Assembly (NCBI GenBank): GCA_033064195.1
Contig: JARBJD010000469.1
Location: 1-45,375 of the forward strand
Direction of reading: 5' to 3'
Source of the DNA: Blattamonas nauphoetae
Lineage: Eukaryota > Preaxostyla > Oxymonadida
Length of the DNA: 45,375 nt
Positions 29,869-41,155 of this stretch are shown here, one piece after another. Below the pieces are notes generated by a model. The model worked only from the letters and a program-made list of their open reading frames with translations. It was not told the DNA's origin and searched no databases. The position numbers and the translations under genes are program-made. Every line of letters starts with the position of its first letter. Positions within the stretch are counted from its first letter, which is position 1.

Positions 29869-30394
29869 CATCATCCTCTTCGAACTTCCTCTCCTTCATT
29901 GGATATTCATATTCAAACCCCATTGATTTCAAGTTTCTCTTCAGTCCAGGAATAATTAGATATTCAGGTGGTTCTAGAACTATTGGTCTTTGCACTGGAA
30001 TTGTGATTGGGATTGGTCTTGCCTCTGCAGGGCTTCGAACTCTTGGTGAGAGAATTGGTGTCACTTGTTGATTGTACTTTCGATGATATTCTTTATACAT
30101 CTTGTATGCTTTTTCACATCTCCAATCACTAAAACGTTTTCCCAAGAATTCAATAAGAAACTGTGAGACTACTTTTGTTCCATCTGAAATAGTTAAATTA
30201 GGAGGTAATCCACCATTGAACCAATCCTCAAAATATGTCTCATCGTTTGCTACATACTCTCCATTTGAATCATAGACATCATACACTGGTAAAGTGTTGG
30301 CTCTATTGAACTTGACATTGAATATTTTCTCTATAGAGTGTTGTGTGCAATTCAGCAACCTATTCACTAAAGTATTAATCTGTCGTGTATTCAT
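28400..30394 (-). CDS. Retroviral-type integrase (Polinton INT)
   Basis: The protein has 664 residues. The long N-terminal region (1-390) is unusual and includes an acidic run of almost only D and E at about 172-190. The RNase H-fold integrase core spans about 398-555: WEIDLVFIQ with the first aspartate (~404), NIRGDGEAAW with the second (~465), then TNHNRIVDRVIRTIRD. After it comes NMTPHRAYWNKFTPQQA, typical of Polinton and Gypsy-like integrases. The C-terminal 580-640 (KPGNILLIHLD...) resembles the SH3/chromo-like tail. Role: inserts the element's ends, with a 6-bp target duplication in this family. The shared promoter-like motif is at 30,396-30,412. Confidence 0.85.
29826..29877. repeat. 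TCA microsatellite inside the integrase gene
   Basis: A run of TCA/TCT/TCC triplets that encodes the acidic Asp/Glu tract of the integrase N-terminal region. The in-frame triplet unit makes length change tolerable. Confidence 0.85.
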
Positions 30395-30417
30395 TTATAC
30401 AAAAATAAAGTTTGTGT

Positions 30418-31010
30418 TTATTCAATAGTATAATCAGTAGCTTTCAGTCCATGAATGAATGGAGGACATGATTCATTTTCAAGTACGATTGCCTTCAGAT
30501 GAATTCCACTGAGACTGAGTTTCTGTTGTTGTATTTTCGCAATCTCAAATCCATTTGTATTCTCTTCGCTCACGATTCTTCTCGTCTGGAACGCATCATT
30601 CTGATGCTTGAACCGTTTTACGGTGAAGTTCAATGTGGTTGTCACTGTTTTCTCTCCATTCAGGCACTTCACATAGTCATCACTCGTGATATTTGTTTTC
30701 TTCAGAGACACTCCTTTGATTTTGCATTTCTCATCGAGAGAGTAACACTTGGGTGCAAGACAGATCATCTGTTCACCTTCCTTTTCAATTGCTCGTCCCA
30801 ACAGCTTCTTCTCATCATCAACACCCTTTTCAGGATTGGGAAACCATTCATATTTGTGAGCATCATAAAATTCCTTGTCAGCAATCACGTGTTCAAATTG
30901 TTGATGAATTCCAGCGTCTGGATCTCCACTAATTGCCCAATATGCAGAGTCTGTGTCTCCCTCACAGAAATGAATCTTGTTCATGTCTAGACATTTGTAC
31001 ATGAAATTGT
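30418..31010 (-). pseudogene. DNA polymerase B, C-terminal part, separated by an insertion
   Basis: It carries the palm motif C of family B polymerases (EGDTDSAYWAI) and the thumb region. It is separated from the rest of the gene (36,893-40,382) by the 31,017-36,886 element. The 6-bp repeat AGATGA at 31,011-31,016 and 36,887-36,892 marks the target site. Confidence 0.85.
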
Positions 31011-31016
31011 AGATGA
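31011..31016. repeat. 6-bp target-site duplication (left) of the element in polB
   Basis: AGATGA here matches 36,887-36,892. Placing the boundaries here is supported by polymerase coding sequence on both outer sides. Confidence 0.65.
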
Positions 31017-31302
31017 GCTAGTTTTGTACAGAATCAACACTCCCGTTTTATTGTTTCAAATCACTTATTTCATTCCATTCAAGCAATATGTTGGGGCAAA
31101 ACCTTATCTTTGTGGTATTTTTAGATTAGTGTTGATCGACCCTAACTTTGTGTGTTACGAGTCTGGATGGAGAAAACAAGGGAATTATAGTGATAAATTG
31201 CACGAAATGATAAAACAAGACCTAAAATAACATTAATTTCGTTGTTAAATCGTCCGTTGAACAGATGAATCGTCTGTTCACATCGATCTGTCGTCAATGG
31301 CA

Positions 31303-33491
31303 TCACAACCACGTCATCGTGTTGATATAACCTTGCTGTGAGGCACTCCTTTCTTCTCTTGCACTTCCAGTCGAAATGACTCGCGTTGAAAGGAGAGTGT
31401 TTGTTTCGAAAGGATGTTGGGAGACCACGACTCTCCCAATGTCTCTCGCTTCCCTTATTCCTCCCATTTCTCGCACACACTGTTCAGACCTCCTGGTGAT
31501 GATTTGAGAGAGTGTGTGTTGATCAGTACACAAGACACAAATGATGACATCGAAAGATCAACTGAGGTGTGTGGCACAATGTGAGTCGAACTCCGTCGAT
31601 GACACATCTCAATCAAAACACACACTGTTCCCACAACCCTTCCGGTATCCACATCCCTCGGACAACAATCAGAATCATCGAAGGGGCCGAGGCCAGCTCT
31701 GTTGAGAGGTGAAGATTGTTCAGAGTGAATGAGTTTCCTGATGCTGTGATCAATCCACCATCTTCCACCTTCGCGTTCTGTTTGATCTCTCCTTTCCCAC
31801 TCAGCTCCAGTGATGATCTCGTCGTTTCCAGCTCAAAGTCGAGACTGGCTGAACTGGCGATCGTCACAATGTTCGTCGAGTGTGTGGAGAGGTGTGTCAG
31901 ACTGTGTTCGAGTGTTCCACATGGAAGATCAGAGCGTCCACATCCAACACATCTTGTCCATCGGATGCGAGAGAGACGGCACGATGAGAGAAACTGACAA
32001 GAGACATAAGCAGCGTGGCTGAGCTGAATGGTGTTGACGAGAGTGTAGCATCTTCTCCCCAGAACAGGCTTTCTGTCTGTCCGAGTGATGCTGGATGACC
32101 AGACCAGTGGGGAGTGTCGATCGGAGAGGCGAGGCCAGACTCAGAAACGAACACGCATCCACCCTTTCCAGAGTCAGAGGAACACATGTCAAATGAAGTC
32201 ACTTTGACGACAAGTTGTGTCGAAATGATGCTACTTGCACAGCTCACAAAGAGCACTCCCCCACTTCCTCCCGTTTTCTCCACATTTCCCACGATCAACT
32301 TGTCCAAGTGTGATTGGGATTTGAGTGATTCAGTCCCCGATGGTACAGGCTTCCATGGTCAGTTCACCAGCCGACACAGATACGAAGGTGTCAGCGGTCA
32401 TTGTCCCCAAAGAAATCAGAAGCGAGGAGAGAGTCAGATGAGCATTGGATGAAGAAACGGAAAATGATCCAGCTTGTGAAAGAGTGAGACAAACATCAGA
32501 AGCTTGATTGAGAGTCCACGCCAAGTCGAGTGAGGTCAGCACAACATTCAAAACAGACGGATTCTTCGGCGTTACTATCTTCGTCTCCTTCAACTGATTC
32601 ATTCCAGCCGAGATCGACACACACGGCGCGTCCACACTCCCACACGATCAACTTGTCCAAGTGTGATTGGGATTTGAGTGATTCAGTCCCCGATGGTACA
32701 GGCTTCCATGGTCAGTTCACCAGCCGACACAGATACGAAGGTGTCAGCGGTCATTGTCCCCAAAAGAAATCAGAAGCGAGGAGAGAGTCAGATGAGCATT
32801 GGATGAAGAAACGGAAAATGATCCAGCTTGTGAAAGAGTGAGACAAACATCAGAAGCTTGATTGAGAGTCCACGCCAAGTCGAGTGAGGTCAGCACAACA
32901 GTCAAAACAGACGGATTCTTCGGCGTTACTATCTTCGTCTCCTTCAACTGATTCATTCCAGCCGAGATCGACACACACGGCGCGTCCACTCCCACACAAC
33001 ACATGGTCCTCACATCCGTCTGATACATGCACTGTTCCGCTTGTGAAGGGGTACACGTGATACGCCATGCAGCTCGACTTCGACGTGTCAGCCGAGTCTT
33101 CACACCAAAAGTTGCTGTGAAGCTGAAGTGGTATTGTTGGGACGGGAGGGACGAACGATGACCAACTCGCCTTGACATGAGCAGCAGCAGAGGGACACGA
33201 GATGAAGACTTGATATTTGTGAGTGGAAGACGGCGATGTGATTGTCACACCTTCGAGCACAATTTGATTCTCCATAAAAAATGGGCGAGTGATGTGAATG
33301 ACGCTTCCAGCATTCGCATCATCACACGAACAGCCGGAGAACGAAACAGTGTTCTGTGAGATCTTCCCACTTCCTGTCGACGAGAACACGCATCTATCAC
33401 TGAAACAGATCATACAAAGAAACTGCGATTCCTCCTTCAAAGACGCTAATAGTTCCCCGACCAAGCCGGACTTGTTCATCAAGTCGGACAA
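31303..33491 (-). pseudogene. Decayed extracellular beta-helix surface protein gene, piece 1
   Basis: Reverse-strand frames in several registers show the composition of parallel beta-helix (pectate-lyase-like) surface proteins: short Ser/Thr/Gly/Asn-rich strands and aromatic-acidic turns. Examples are SASLDFELETTRSSLELSGK, GGLITASGNSFTLNNLHLS and GSVIHITRPFFMENQIVLEG. Large families of such proteins occur in oxymonads. The longest open piece is 213 codons (32,850-33,491). No complete gene, signal peptide or membrane anchor is present here. Confidence 0.5.
32289..32993. repeat. Tandem duplication, period about 353 bp
   Basis: The segment starting ACGATCAACTTGTCCAAGTG at 32,291 is repeated from 32,644, nearly identical, up to about 32,990. 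It lies within the decayed beta-helix gene and encodes LNQASDVCLTLSQAGSFSVS in both copies. The low divergence means it is recent, or that it reflects an assembly join. Confidence 0.85.
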
Positions 33492-33499
33492 CGGGTAGG

Positions 33500-34325
33500 T
33501 ATGGCAAGGATACCTCCTTATTTGACTGTAAAGTTGATTGATAATCGCTTTACGGCTTCAACAAAGAGTTTGAGAACGATCAGACCATTCATTGTATTTG
33601 TTCACTTCCCTCATCCATTTTTGCTATTCTCACACAATAGCCAATCGAGCAAAGAGGTGAAGTGATTAAATAACATTTGGAACTATTTAGATGTATGTTC
33701 AGTTCATCCCCCCATCGAGGATGAGAATGGATCCATCGAAGAAGAAGTTGACGACGGAGAGTTTTGTGGGTGCCAATTGATTGTTTTCAGCCTCTCGCAA
33801 CCAATTGAAGCGGATTCAGACGACTTGTATCATTTTTGCTTGGAATGGAGAATGTGAATGAGATTCTGTTTGCCTCATCTCGGATCTACTGTGAAAAAAG
33901 TGAGGAAACCTTAAAATTGCAATCATAAGGCAGTTTGAGGAACACACCATCATTCCAAGATCCAAGTAGTTGGGATGAATGCCATTGGAGATCTTGTTGA
34001 GCATGCCATTCCGGAAGTGAACAGATTCCATCTTATTGAGAGGAATGAGAGATACAAACATCCAAAGACCTTTATCCTGCAGAAAGGTCGTCGGATGCGT
34101 GATTCTTGCGGGTCGGAGAAGACCTTCGTAGAATGAAAACAAGAACATTTTCAACCTCAAAATTGGTCTGTCAAGGTGCACATTATGAATATAGCGTGGA
34201 GACACATCACTAACATCAATGCTGATGTGAGTTTAGACCTCCGAGAACTGTGATGCATGTCCATTCAGGTTCGGATTTGAAAAAGCACCCATTGATCGTG
34301 TCTTTCTTCTCAGAAATACCAATTT
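33500..34325. other. Interval between beta-helix pieces, weak coding signal
   Basis: About 800 bp. The reverse frame 33,816-34,205 (with FRNGMLNKISNGIHPNYLDL) has a protein-like composition and may be an exon of another host gene. Nothing else is recognisable. Confidence 0.3.
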
Positions 34326-36266
34326 TTACTCAACACTCGCATATCGAAATGAAGAAATTATCATGCAACTAGAAAGTATTGTTGTCCTACCTGATGAACA
34401 AGTCCGGCCTAATCGGAGGACTATAACTCGTTGGCGCGAATTGTGTCCACAGATTTCAATATCCTGCGAGTCCAACAGCTGACTTGCTCCTTTCGAAATC
34501 GTCAATCCCCCACAAAACATTTCCATCCAGAAGCATATAATACCCCTTCCCAGATCCACTCTCACAATCCTCGAAGATAGCGTAGGTTGTTTGAGCTGAA
34601 GGGCCAATCGATGACGAACATATCACGTGTAGTGCTCCTCCTTCTCGGCCTGCTCTGCATGAACGGAATAATGTTTCTGTGATCGTCAGAGAACCATCCA
34701 AATTGAGTATAGAGATAATATAGCTGCCAGAAGACCAACTTTGCATTCCCTCGAACGAGCACGAGTGGACTGTGAGTGCGCCTGATTTCACTTTGATGAT
34801 TGATCGAGGTCTCGTTGCTGATGACGGCTGAGCACCGCTTCATCACAATGTGGGAGTCACGTTGGTTGAGTGATGATGGAGGTCAACGACACATCCTCGT
34901 TTCGAATGATATGTTAAGAACGTGTGAGTCGAGATTGTCGCTGTCGATGGTTGTACGAGAACAAGAGCACCTCCAGTTGTTACAGCGGAGGAGTCTTAGA
35001 ACATGCAATCCACCGTATTACATCGCACAGGATGTTGCTTCCACAACACACGTTGAGAGAACGAAAATCCTCAAACTTATTGTCCCTAAATCTGTGTGTA
35101 TCGATTGTCAACGTTCTGACTGCTCCTGTTTGCCCCTCAGATCACATTTTGATGACGTTTGTGTTTGTGACGTTGAGATCGGTTCCATTCGTCAGGCCGA
35201 AGCCAGTGCCACCATCATCTAGTCCCGTGGGGTTGCCTGAGCAGACGTTCGATTTTACTGTGGAGGAGGTGACATTGGCAAGACTGATAGTGCCGGCATA
35301 CGTTGTGCAACAGTCCGTCACAGCATAGTAGTCCACGTTGAATGTGAAGACTGGTTGAGTTGTATCACTTTATTTGAAATCTTGAGGAATCGGTTGATCG
35401 TTTTTGATACACATGCAGGAAAGCGATAATTTGTGGTCTGGACAAGTGTCATGGCGCGATGTTGATGCAGCACCCCTGAACGGTGACCCGCTGAGCAATT
35501 TTCGAACGTCGGTTTTTGAACGAGAACGGATTGTGAAGAACCAGCTGTAAAGGCGATGGGAACAGCTCCGCAGGCATTGGAAAGACCAGAAGATGTGAAA
35601 TCGATGAAATTGCGTTCGGAAATCACGAATGGGCAGTAGATGCCTGACGCGTGGATTCCGATCGACATCTCACTTGCTGTGGTTATACTCACGAACTTGT
35701 TGAAGGTCCACTTCACAAATACGATCGATCCTGTTGAAACAGATGACAATGACTGGATAGGGGCGTATGTTTGGCCCACAAAATGGTTCTTCCAAGGATC
35801 ATGGATTGTGGGAACGGTGGGTGGATCTGTGGTGCAGGATGTGAACGACGTGTTCGAAGCGAGCAGACTCCCACAGAAATTGAAGTCTCGCATCACCGAT
35901 TCTGATAGATGGCCCGATTTGGAAACCAGCGAAGACGAGACGAGCGACTGACCGTGCATAAACGGGGTATGACGTGTGAAGTGGATGTGAGGTGATGTTG
36001 GAAAGCGAGAGACTCACAATCTAGCTTGTGATTGTGGTTAGGGATTGCGTGGTAGTGTTCACGTTGAGATCGAAAGCAAGACCATTTCTGCTCGATTGAA
36101 ACCAAGAAAGAATGACAGAACTGGAAATGGTGATTGCGATGTAACTGAATCGGGTATCGAGTAGCACAAATGACGGCACAGCGCAGTGTGAACAGAAGGT
36201 AGAAGTCTCTCCAATCACATCAGAGTTGGAGAGAGATTGCAGAATGTCCGATTCTGATAGAATCAA
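34326..36266 (-). pseudogene. Decayed extracellular beta-helix surface protein gene, piece 2
   Basis: Reverse frames at 34,456-34,791 (GALTVHSCSFEGMQSW, ITETLFRSCRAGREGGALHV), 35,142-35,336 and 35,318-35,959 (FTSCTTDPPTVP, TFENCSAGHRSGVLHQ) show the repeated F-x-x-C/N-x-A/S-G-x-x-G-G pattern of right-handed beta-helix adhesin-like proteins. That pattern is characteristic of bacterial Pmp-like and protist surface families. Frames change repeatedly, so this is a remnant. It may be the N-terminal region of the same gene as piece 1 or a second gene. Confidence 0.5.
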
Positions 36267-36790
36267 AATTTGGGAGAGAGTTGGGACAGCAGCGACGTGT
36301 CATTTTCCAAACAGAGAAAGACGACAAAGCAAGAGAGGCGGGATGGAATGAACTCGAGCATTCGTCAAGCTTCATTCAGACGCATGATTCAACAAGAGAA
36401 GTGTTGAAAAATCTGGCAGTTTTCAGTGCATCACTCCTTCAGAGTTTGGAGGGACCTACTGACCGAACAGAGGACCATCTGGACGGTATCTATCTGTCGG
36501 TGCGTGCAGATCTTTTTGGACGAGATTTCTTTCAAATATCACTGCTTGTCGAAAGGAAGAGTGCTGCTGATGAAATAGCTTGTCATGACAGCACGATTTG
36601 AACCTGAAAGAGGTGTCGAACAATTAGATCTGCCTCAATTCTTTCTCGAAGCGGAAATTTATGAAATAAAGAATCAATGATTCGGAATAATCAGATGTTA
36701 TCTGAAATGCTTGTGGAATCTGTCGTTTGAAAGGAGTTCGGAGGATCTCCCCATAATCTCAGTCTCGGAGCTGATTCGGGAATTTCTCCG
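36267..36790. other. Interior of the 5.87-kb element without a clear gene
   Basis: A forward frame at 36,281-36,601 (106 codons) lies here but has no recognisable domain, and no upstream signal was seen. The stretch next to the right terminal repeat is non-coding. Confidence 0.35.
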
Positions 36791-36886
36791 AAGATAAGGT
36801 TTTGCCCCAAATTTCGTGTTGATTTTGAGAAATGAATCTATTTCAAAGAATAAAAAAGGGGTGTTGATTCTGAGTGGGAACGACCC

Positions 36887-36892
36887 AGATGA
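36887..36892. repeat. 6-bp target-site duplication (right) of the element in polB
   Basis: AGATGA, matching 31,011-31,016. Confidence 0.65.
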
Positions 36893-39800
36893 AATTCAGA
36901 TACCAGAACTTGGCATTGTCGAGTGTGAATACCGCTTCTTGCAGACATGTTTTGCATGATGCTTTCTCTCTGTCTTCAATCACAATGTAGTTGTCCTCAT
37001 TGATCTCTCTTGTCGCTACAAATCCTTTCATCATTTGTTTCAAGTATGTTCTCTTCTCATTGCAGATTGTGATTGAGTTGTACTTCTCAGTGTTCATTCC
37101 ATCATATCCGTAACTTCCATTCAAGTTCGTCTTACAGAACTGTTCCTTTCCCTTGTTTCCAACCTTCATTGCTTCAATTCGATCATTCATAAACGAGGTC
37201 ACAAATGGTTCAAATCCTCCGTGTCTCGAGAACACCATCACACTCTTTATGTCATCAATAATGAAGTGGCAATAGTCAATGAGGAACCACAGATAGTATG
37301 TCGAAAAGAACATATACTGATCGTGTGTGCTCAAGAGTTGAGTGAGCTTCCGTTGTTTGTCATCAGTCTTCAATCCATGTTTCTTCATCAACGAATAAGT
37401 CTTCTCTCCAATGTTTTCTTCTGTTGTATTGACTAGAATGTTTCTGAAGATTGGTGGGAAGTTAATGAAATCATTGATGTGCTTCTCATCGATGTGTCCT
37501 TTCAGTTCTGCAACAAACAGTGTCTTCTGATTCTTGTCATCAATAATCTTTCGACATTCTTGATCTCCAGTTGCGGTGAATAAGCATCGTCCTGGCATGT
37601 ACATTCTGTGATTCGTGTATGGATTGTTCTTGTTCTTGATTGATGAGAAAGCACTTGGATACAGTGAATTAAAGTCAACACCACACACGTGAGTCATTTT
37701 GTGTTCTGTGTCCTTGGAGATAACTTTTCCATCTTCATATGTGAAGTGATTGATCGGAGTCACGTCTTTGATGTTCTGTCGATGTTGAACATTCGAATAT
37801 CCACCAGTCACAGCTGCTCTGAGTTTGTGATATGTTTGCTCGTGTGTCAGAGTCATCGGTAGTGATTTCCAGATGCAATACTTCTTCAGTTGAATTCTCA
37901 ATCTTGTGAGATGTTCATCTTTGTCTGACTTGTAGGTGTTGCAGTAGTCACAGCAGATCTTCACGTTCTCTTTTGAATGACCTTTCGAATTGTCGATTCG
38001 ATCCAATGTTGGTCGAACTGCTTGTGTGAAGTGACACCTACAGATATAGCACACTCTCTTGCACTGTTGAACAAACCAATCATAGTCTGCTTCAGTGACA
38101 TTTTTGTCAGTACTGCGATGAGCTTTCTGGTCTTGATAAATGTACGATGCAACCTTGTACTTCCAGTACTGTTTTGTGATTTTTATTGGACCAGATTGAT
38201 CCACTCCATTAAAATCATCGTCGATGTCGAAGTCCTTGTAGGCACACGCATATTTGATTGCAGAAGCATTTGCTGACAATGAGAGATTGTGCAACATATC
38301 CACCTTGTATTGGAAGTTCAGATCAATGAGATTATCCAATGGTGCAATCATACATTCGACGTCTCTGATGTTGTAGAACTTGAGGTAATCCCATCTGTTT
38401 TTGAATCCTTGTTTGTTCCAATCGTCAAGATATATTTGGTAATCAATGTCGGACATTTCACTGTTGTTCAGACTGGAGTAGAATTCATATTTGGAGAATG
38501 GTTCGTGTTTGCTCAGCACTGCATCGTAGTCTGATGAATCAAATGATTCGTAAGCGAAGAATGATTTCTGAAGAATGGTCTTGCCTTTGCAAGGCGTCGA
38601 GCTCTCGGCGAGAGTGTTTCCTCCAAAAGCCTTCACTGCATTATCCAATGTCATTGGTCCTGTGTACGACATCATGTCAATGAATCGAAGTACTTGTTGG
38701 GTTTTCTCGTGTCTGATCAGTACTTGTTTATACTTCGTTGTGGATCCAAGAAAGCTCACCACTTTCCAATCCTTGTCAACGAGATCACGAAAGATGAGAT
38801 TGATGTCGAATCTAGAACTGTTGAATCCAATCACACTGACTTCATTTTGTGAGGGGATTTCAGGGTCTTCATAGTAGTTATCTTCTCGAACTGTCTCGGC
38901 ATATTTGAAGAGTTCTCTGATCCATTGTTTCACAAAATCCTTTCCATCTCGAAGATCATAATAGATTGACTTCACACCTGATTTTGTCTTAATTGATGAT
39001 GCAACGGAGAGAGGCTTCAGATGAGAAATCAACTGAGTATTGTCATCAGAGAATAGATTATCAAGAATGAGATCTTCCATCGTTTCGAAATCGTACGTGA
39101 TGTAGTACTGCGTTGGTTTGAACTCGTCTTGTCTTTTGTGTGCCATCAGAAATTCAAACGTTCTGTTGTTGATGATATGTGGAACGTATGGTCTTGGAGT
39201 TTTGTCCAGGGAGATCTTCTTCACATGTTTTCCATCAAGTTCTTTGCACTCTTTGAGATGCTTCTCGTAGTATGTCTTGAAGTGAGAATCCTTGACTTGG
39301 AATCCTCTTGACTGACAATATGGACAGAGCTTGTATCCAGTGATTTTCTCAGGATCAACAATGAACATCACATGAACGAGAGTTGCAGTAAGTGGAATCA
39401 TCAAGATGGGAAGAACTCTTGCATCGTCATTGTCGTTGACATACGATTGACTTAGGAAATATCGCTTCTTGTCTTCATCGAACTCATAAATGTGAACAGT
39501 GATGTTGAATACATGCATCGCTTTCTCAATGTCACATGCAATATCAAATCCAGGATATTTTCGCAAATGTTCAGTTAATTGATGTGGCTTCAGGTGAGTC
39601 AGATTCATTGATTCTGCAAACAATCTTTTTGCTTCAACGTTTCTCATGTTGATAGATATTTTCTTCCCAGGAACTTCAGGAAGAGTGAGGAATGATAGTG
39701 CTTGAAAGAAGCAGATGTTGAACTCAGAATCAATGTACCGAACGTTTCTCGTTTTGATGTGTTCAGTGAGAATTGCATTCGCTTTTCCTGCAACTGGGAA

Positions 39801-40382
39801 TCTATAGACTGCAACTAGAATTGAGTGGAAGGCAATGTACATTGTCTTCGTATCCATTAGTGTTCTCTCTTGAGAGTCTTTGATCAGATTGATTGCATAT
39901 TTTGAATACTCATTGATGTCTCCTGAACTTCTGATCACAGTTGGGAAACTCTTTGATGTGTTCTCCAATTCTGGTCTGAAGTCTTTGTATGTTGTCTCAC
40001 TACCATCTTTTCTCTCGACGATCTTTCCGAAGTCAATACTGATCTTGAATGGATGATCCTTCTCTTTGTCGAACACTGCTTTGATGAAGGTTGTGATTTC
40101 TTCAACATTTTTCAGATGATTGTGAAAGTACAACTGATATGGTTTTCCATTATCTTCAACCTTCTCGACCTCATTCTTTTTGAACTTTCTCCGTGCATCC
40201 ATGAGACAAAAATTGAATGCTGCTTTGTCACGTGGTTCAGCGAGTAATATGCATTCTTCAAATCCATCAAATGTCTGCACTTCTCTCTTTTCCATTTGTT
40301 CATTTTTCTTCTGAATGATCAACAGATTCTTCATCCAATGATCCATCAGCTTCTCTTCGATTGATTTCAGTTTCCACGTCAT
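36893..40382 (-). pseudogene. Protein-primed DNA polymerase B, main part, with OTU-like and HNH regions
   Basis: About 1,165 residues from ATG 40,382, up to the insertion site. Residues about 215-345 resemble an OTU-type cysteine protease (NICFFQALSF with the candidate Cys; LVHVMFIVD with the candidate His). Residues 353-380 hold a CPYC...H...C zinc motif. The 3'-5' exonuclease motifs are YDFET (~431), GFNSSRFD (~519) and YNIRD (~670). Residues 745-825 form an HNH nuclease-like zinc domain (CYIC, LDRIDNSKGH, CCDYCN). Palm motif A is DFNSLYPS (~903) and motif B is KTNLNGSYG (~1,083). Replicates the element using a protein primer. It overlaps the upstream gene by ATGA. The element at 31,017-36,886 separates the C-terminal part. 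Confidence 0.88.
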
Positions 40383-40720
40383 TCTGAACACTTGCTTTTC
40401 AGTTCATCTTTGTTCACTCTTGGATTTGCTCTCATGTTTTCAACAATCATTCGGTGAGCGAGTCGATCTTCTGACGCCATCTGTTGTCGAAGTTTAACTT
40501 GTTCAAGAAAATCTGGAATGAGATTGAGATCGAGATTCTTTATTGGATGTGGAAACTCGAGATCTGTGTGTTGAAGCATATTCAGGAGAAATGATCTGTG
40601 ATGTTGATAATTTGTAGTGTCAGGATTGTACGTTCGACCATCAATAAATTGAAATTGTGTATTCGGAAAGAGATCTCGAATTTCTTGAATTCTATTTTTG
40701 ATTGGTTTTAGCAGTGTCAT
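40379..40720 (-). CDS. 113-residue protein upstream of polB, unknown
   Basis: It starts MTLLKPIKNRIQEIRDLF after the shared A/T motif (40,723-40,740). Its stop overlaps the polymerase ATG as ATGA, suggesting termination-reinitiation or one shared transcript. Helical and charged. It could be a terminal protein or primer partner of the protein-primed polymerase, by position only; many such proteins are encoded beside or fused to pPolB. No motif proves it. Confidence 0.6.
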   Translation of the reverse strand: MTLLKPIKNRIQEIRDLFPNTQFQFIDGRTYNPDTTNYQHHRSFLLNMLQHTDLEFPHPIKNLDLNLIPDFLEQVKLRQQMASEDRLAHRMIVENMRANPRVNKDELKSKCSE

Positions 40721-40765
40721 TTACTACAAAATAAAAAATCAGAAAATAAAAAAAAAGTTGAGCGT

Positions 40766-41155
40766 TTATTTCTGTTTTCTCAGATGGGGCTTTTTCTTAG
40801 CAGTTAGCCATGCATCAAGTCTAATTCTGAACACTTCACTTCCGCCAATCTCTCGATATGTGAATGGAACCAGAACTTTTGGGTACTCACCTACGAGTTC
40901 ACAATTGTATTTCTTCAGTTCATTTTCGACGAATGATTGAGTGTAGTGTCGACGTTTCGCTAGGTGAGGTCTGTTTCCTTGATTCCACAACTTTGGTTTT
41001 ATTCTCCATTCAACTCCCTCATGAACATACGTCACCGGCACATTATTTCTGACATACTCAGAGACTAGTGAACAGTTCTCTTCTCTCATTGATTCAATTA
41101 ATGCTTGTTCTGAACATACTCGACGTCTTTCGTTGTACATCACAGTTGGATTCAT
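40766..41155 (-). CDS. Inner repeat-domain protein spanning the TIR boundary
   Basis: The protein has 129 residues, starting MNPTVMYNERRR. It has two repeat units: residues 20-70 (ALIESMREENCSLVSEY, VTYVHEGVEWRIKPKLW, RPHL) and 75-128 (FVENELKKYNCELVGEY, VPFTYRE, KPHLRK). They are the same repeats as in the outer TIR protein at 13,837 and 43,715, to which this is a shorter paralogue. Only its first third lies inside the TIR (which ends at about 41,015), so the other end of the element has only a truncated version (19,519). The start is preceded by TTTTTAATTTGTATTAA. Confidence 0.7.
   Translation of the reverse strand: MNPTVMYNERRRVCSEQALIESMREENCSLVSEYVRNNVPVTYVHEGVEWRIKPKLWNQGNRPHLAKRRHYTQSFVENELKKYNCELVGEYPKVLVPFTYREIGGSEVFRIRLDAWLTAKKKPHLRKQK

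Larger units (their letters stand above)
31017..36886. mobile_element. 5.87-kb TIR element inside polB, carrying decayed host surface-protein genes
   Basis: Near-terminal inverted repeats are at 31,029-31,110 and 36,791-36,872. Both start CAGAATCAACAC reading inward, and about 80 bp in both have GGGGCAAAACCTTATCTT. A 12-14 bp less similar tip separates these from the AGATGA target duplication. No transposase is visible. The interior consists almost wholly of decayed beta-helix-type host coding sequence on the reverse strand. It is either a non-autonomous element that captured host genes, or a large element whose own genes are lost. Confidence 0.65.

Noticed and set aside
29703-30071. 122-codon forward frame with a long serine run
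   Set aside because: It is the antisense shadow of the integrase acidic tract (TCA repeats read as serine).
31017-36886. Intron explanation for the interruption in polB
   Set aside because: 5.9 kb with inverted repeats near both ends, a flanking 6-bp repeat and host-like cargo fits a mobile element; no GT-AG borders fit at the junctions.
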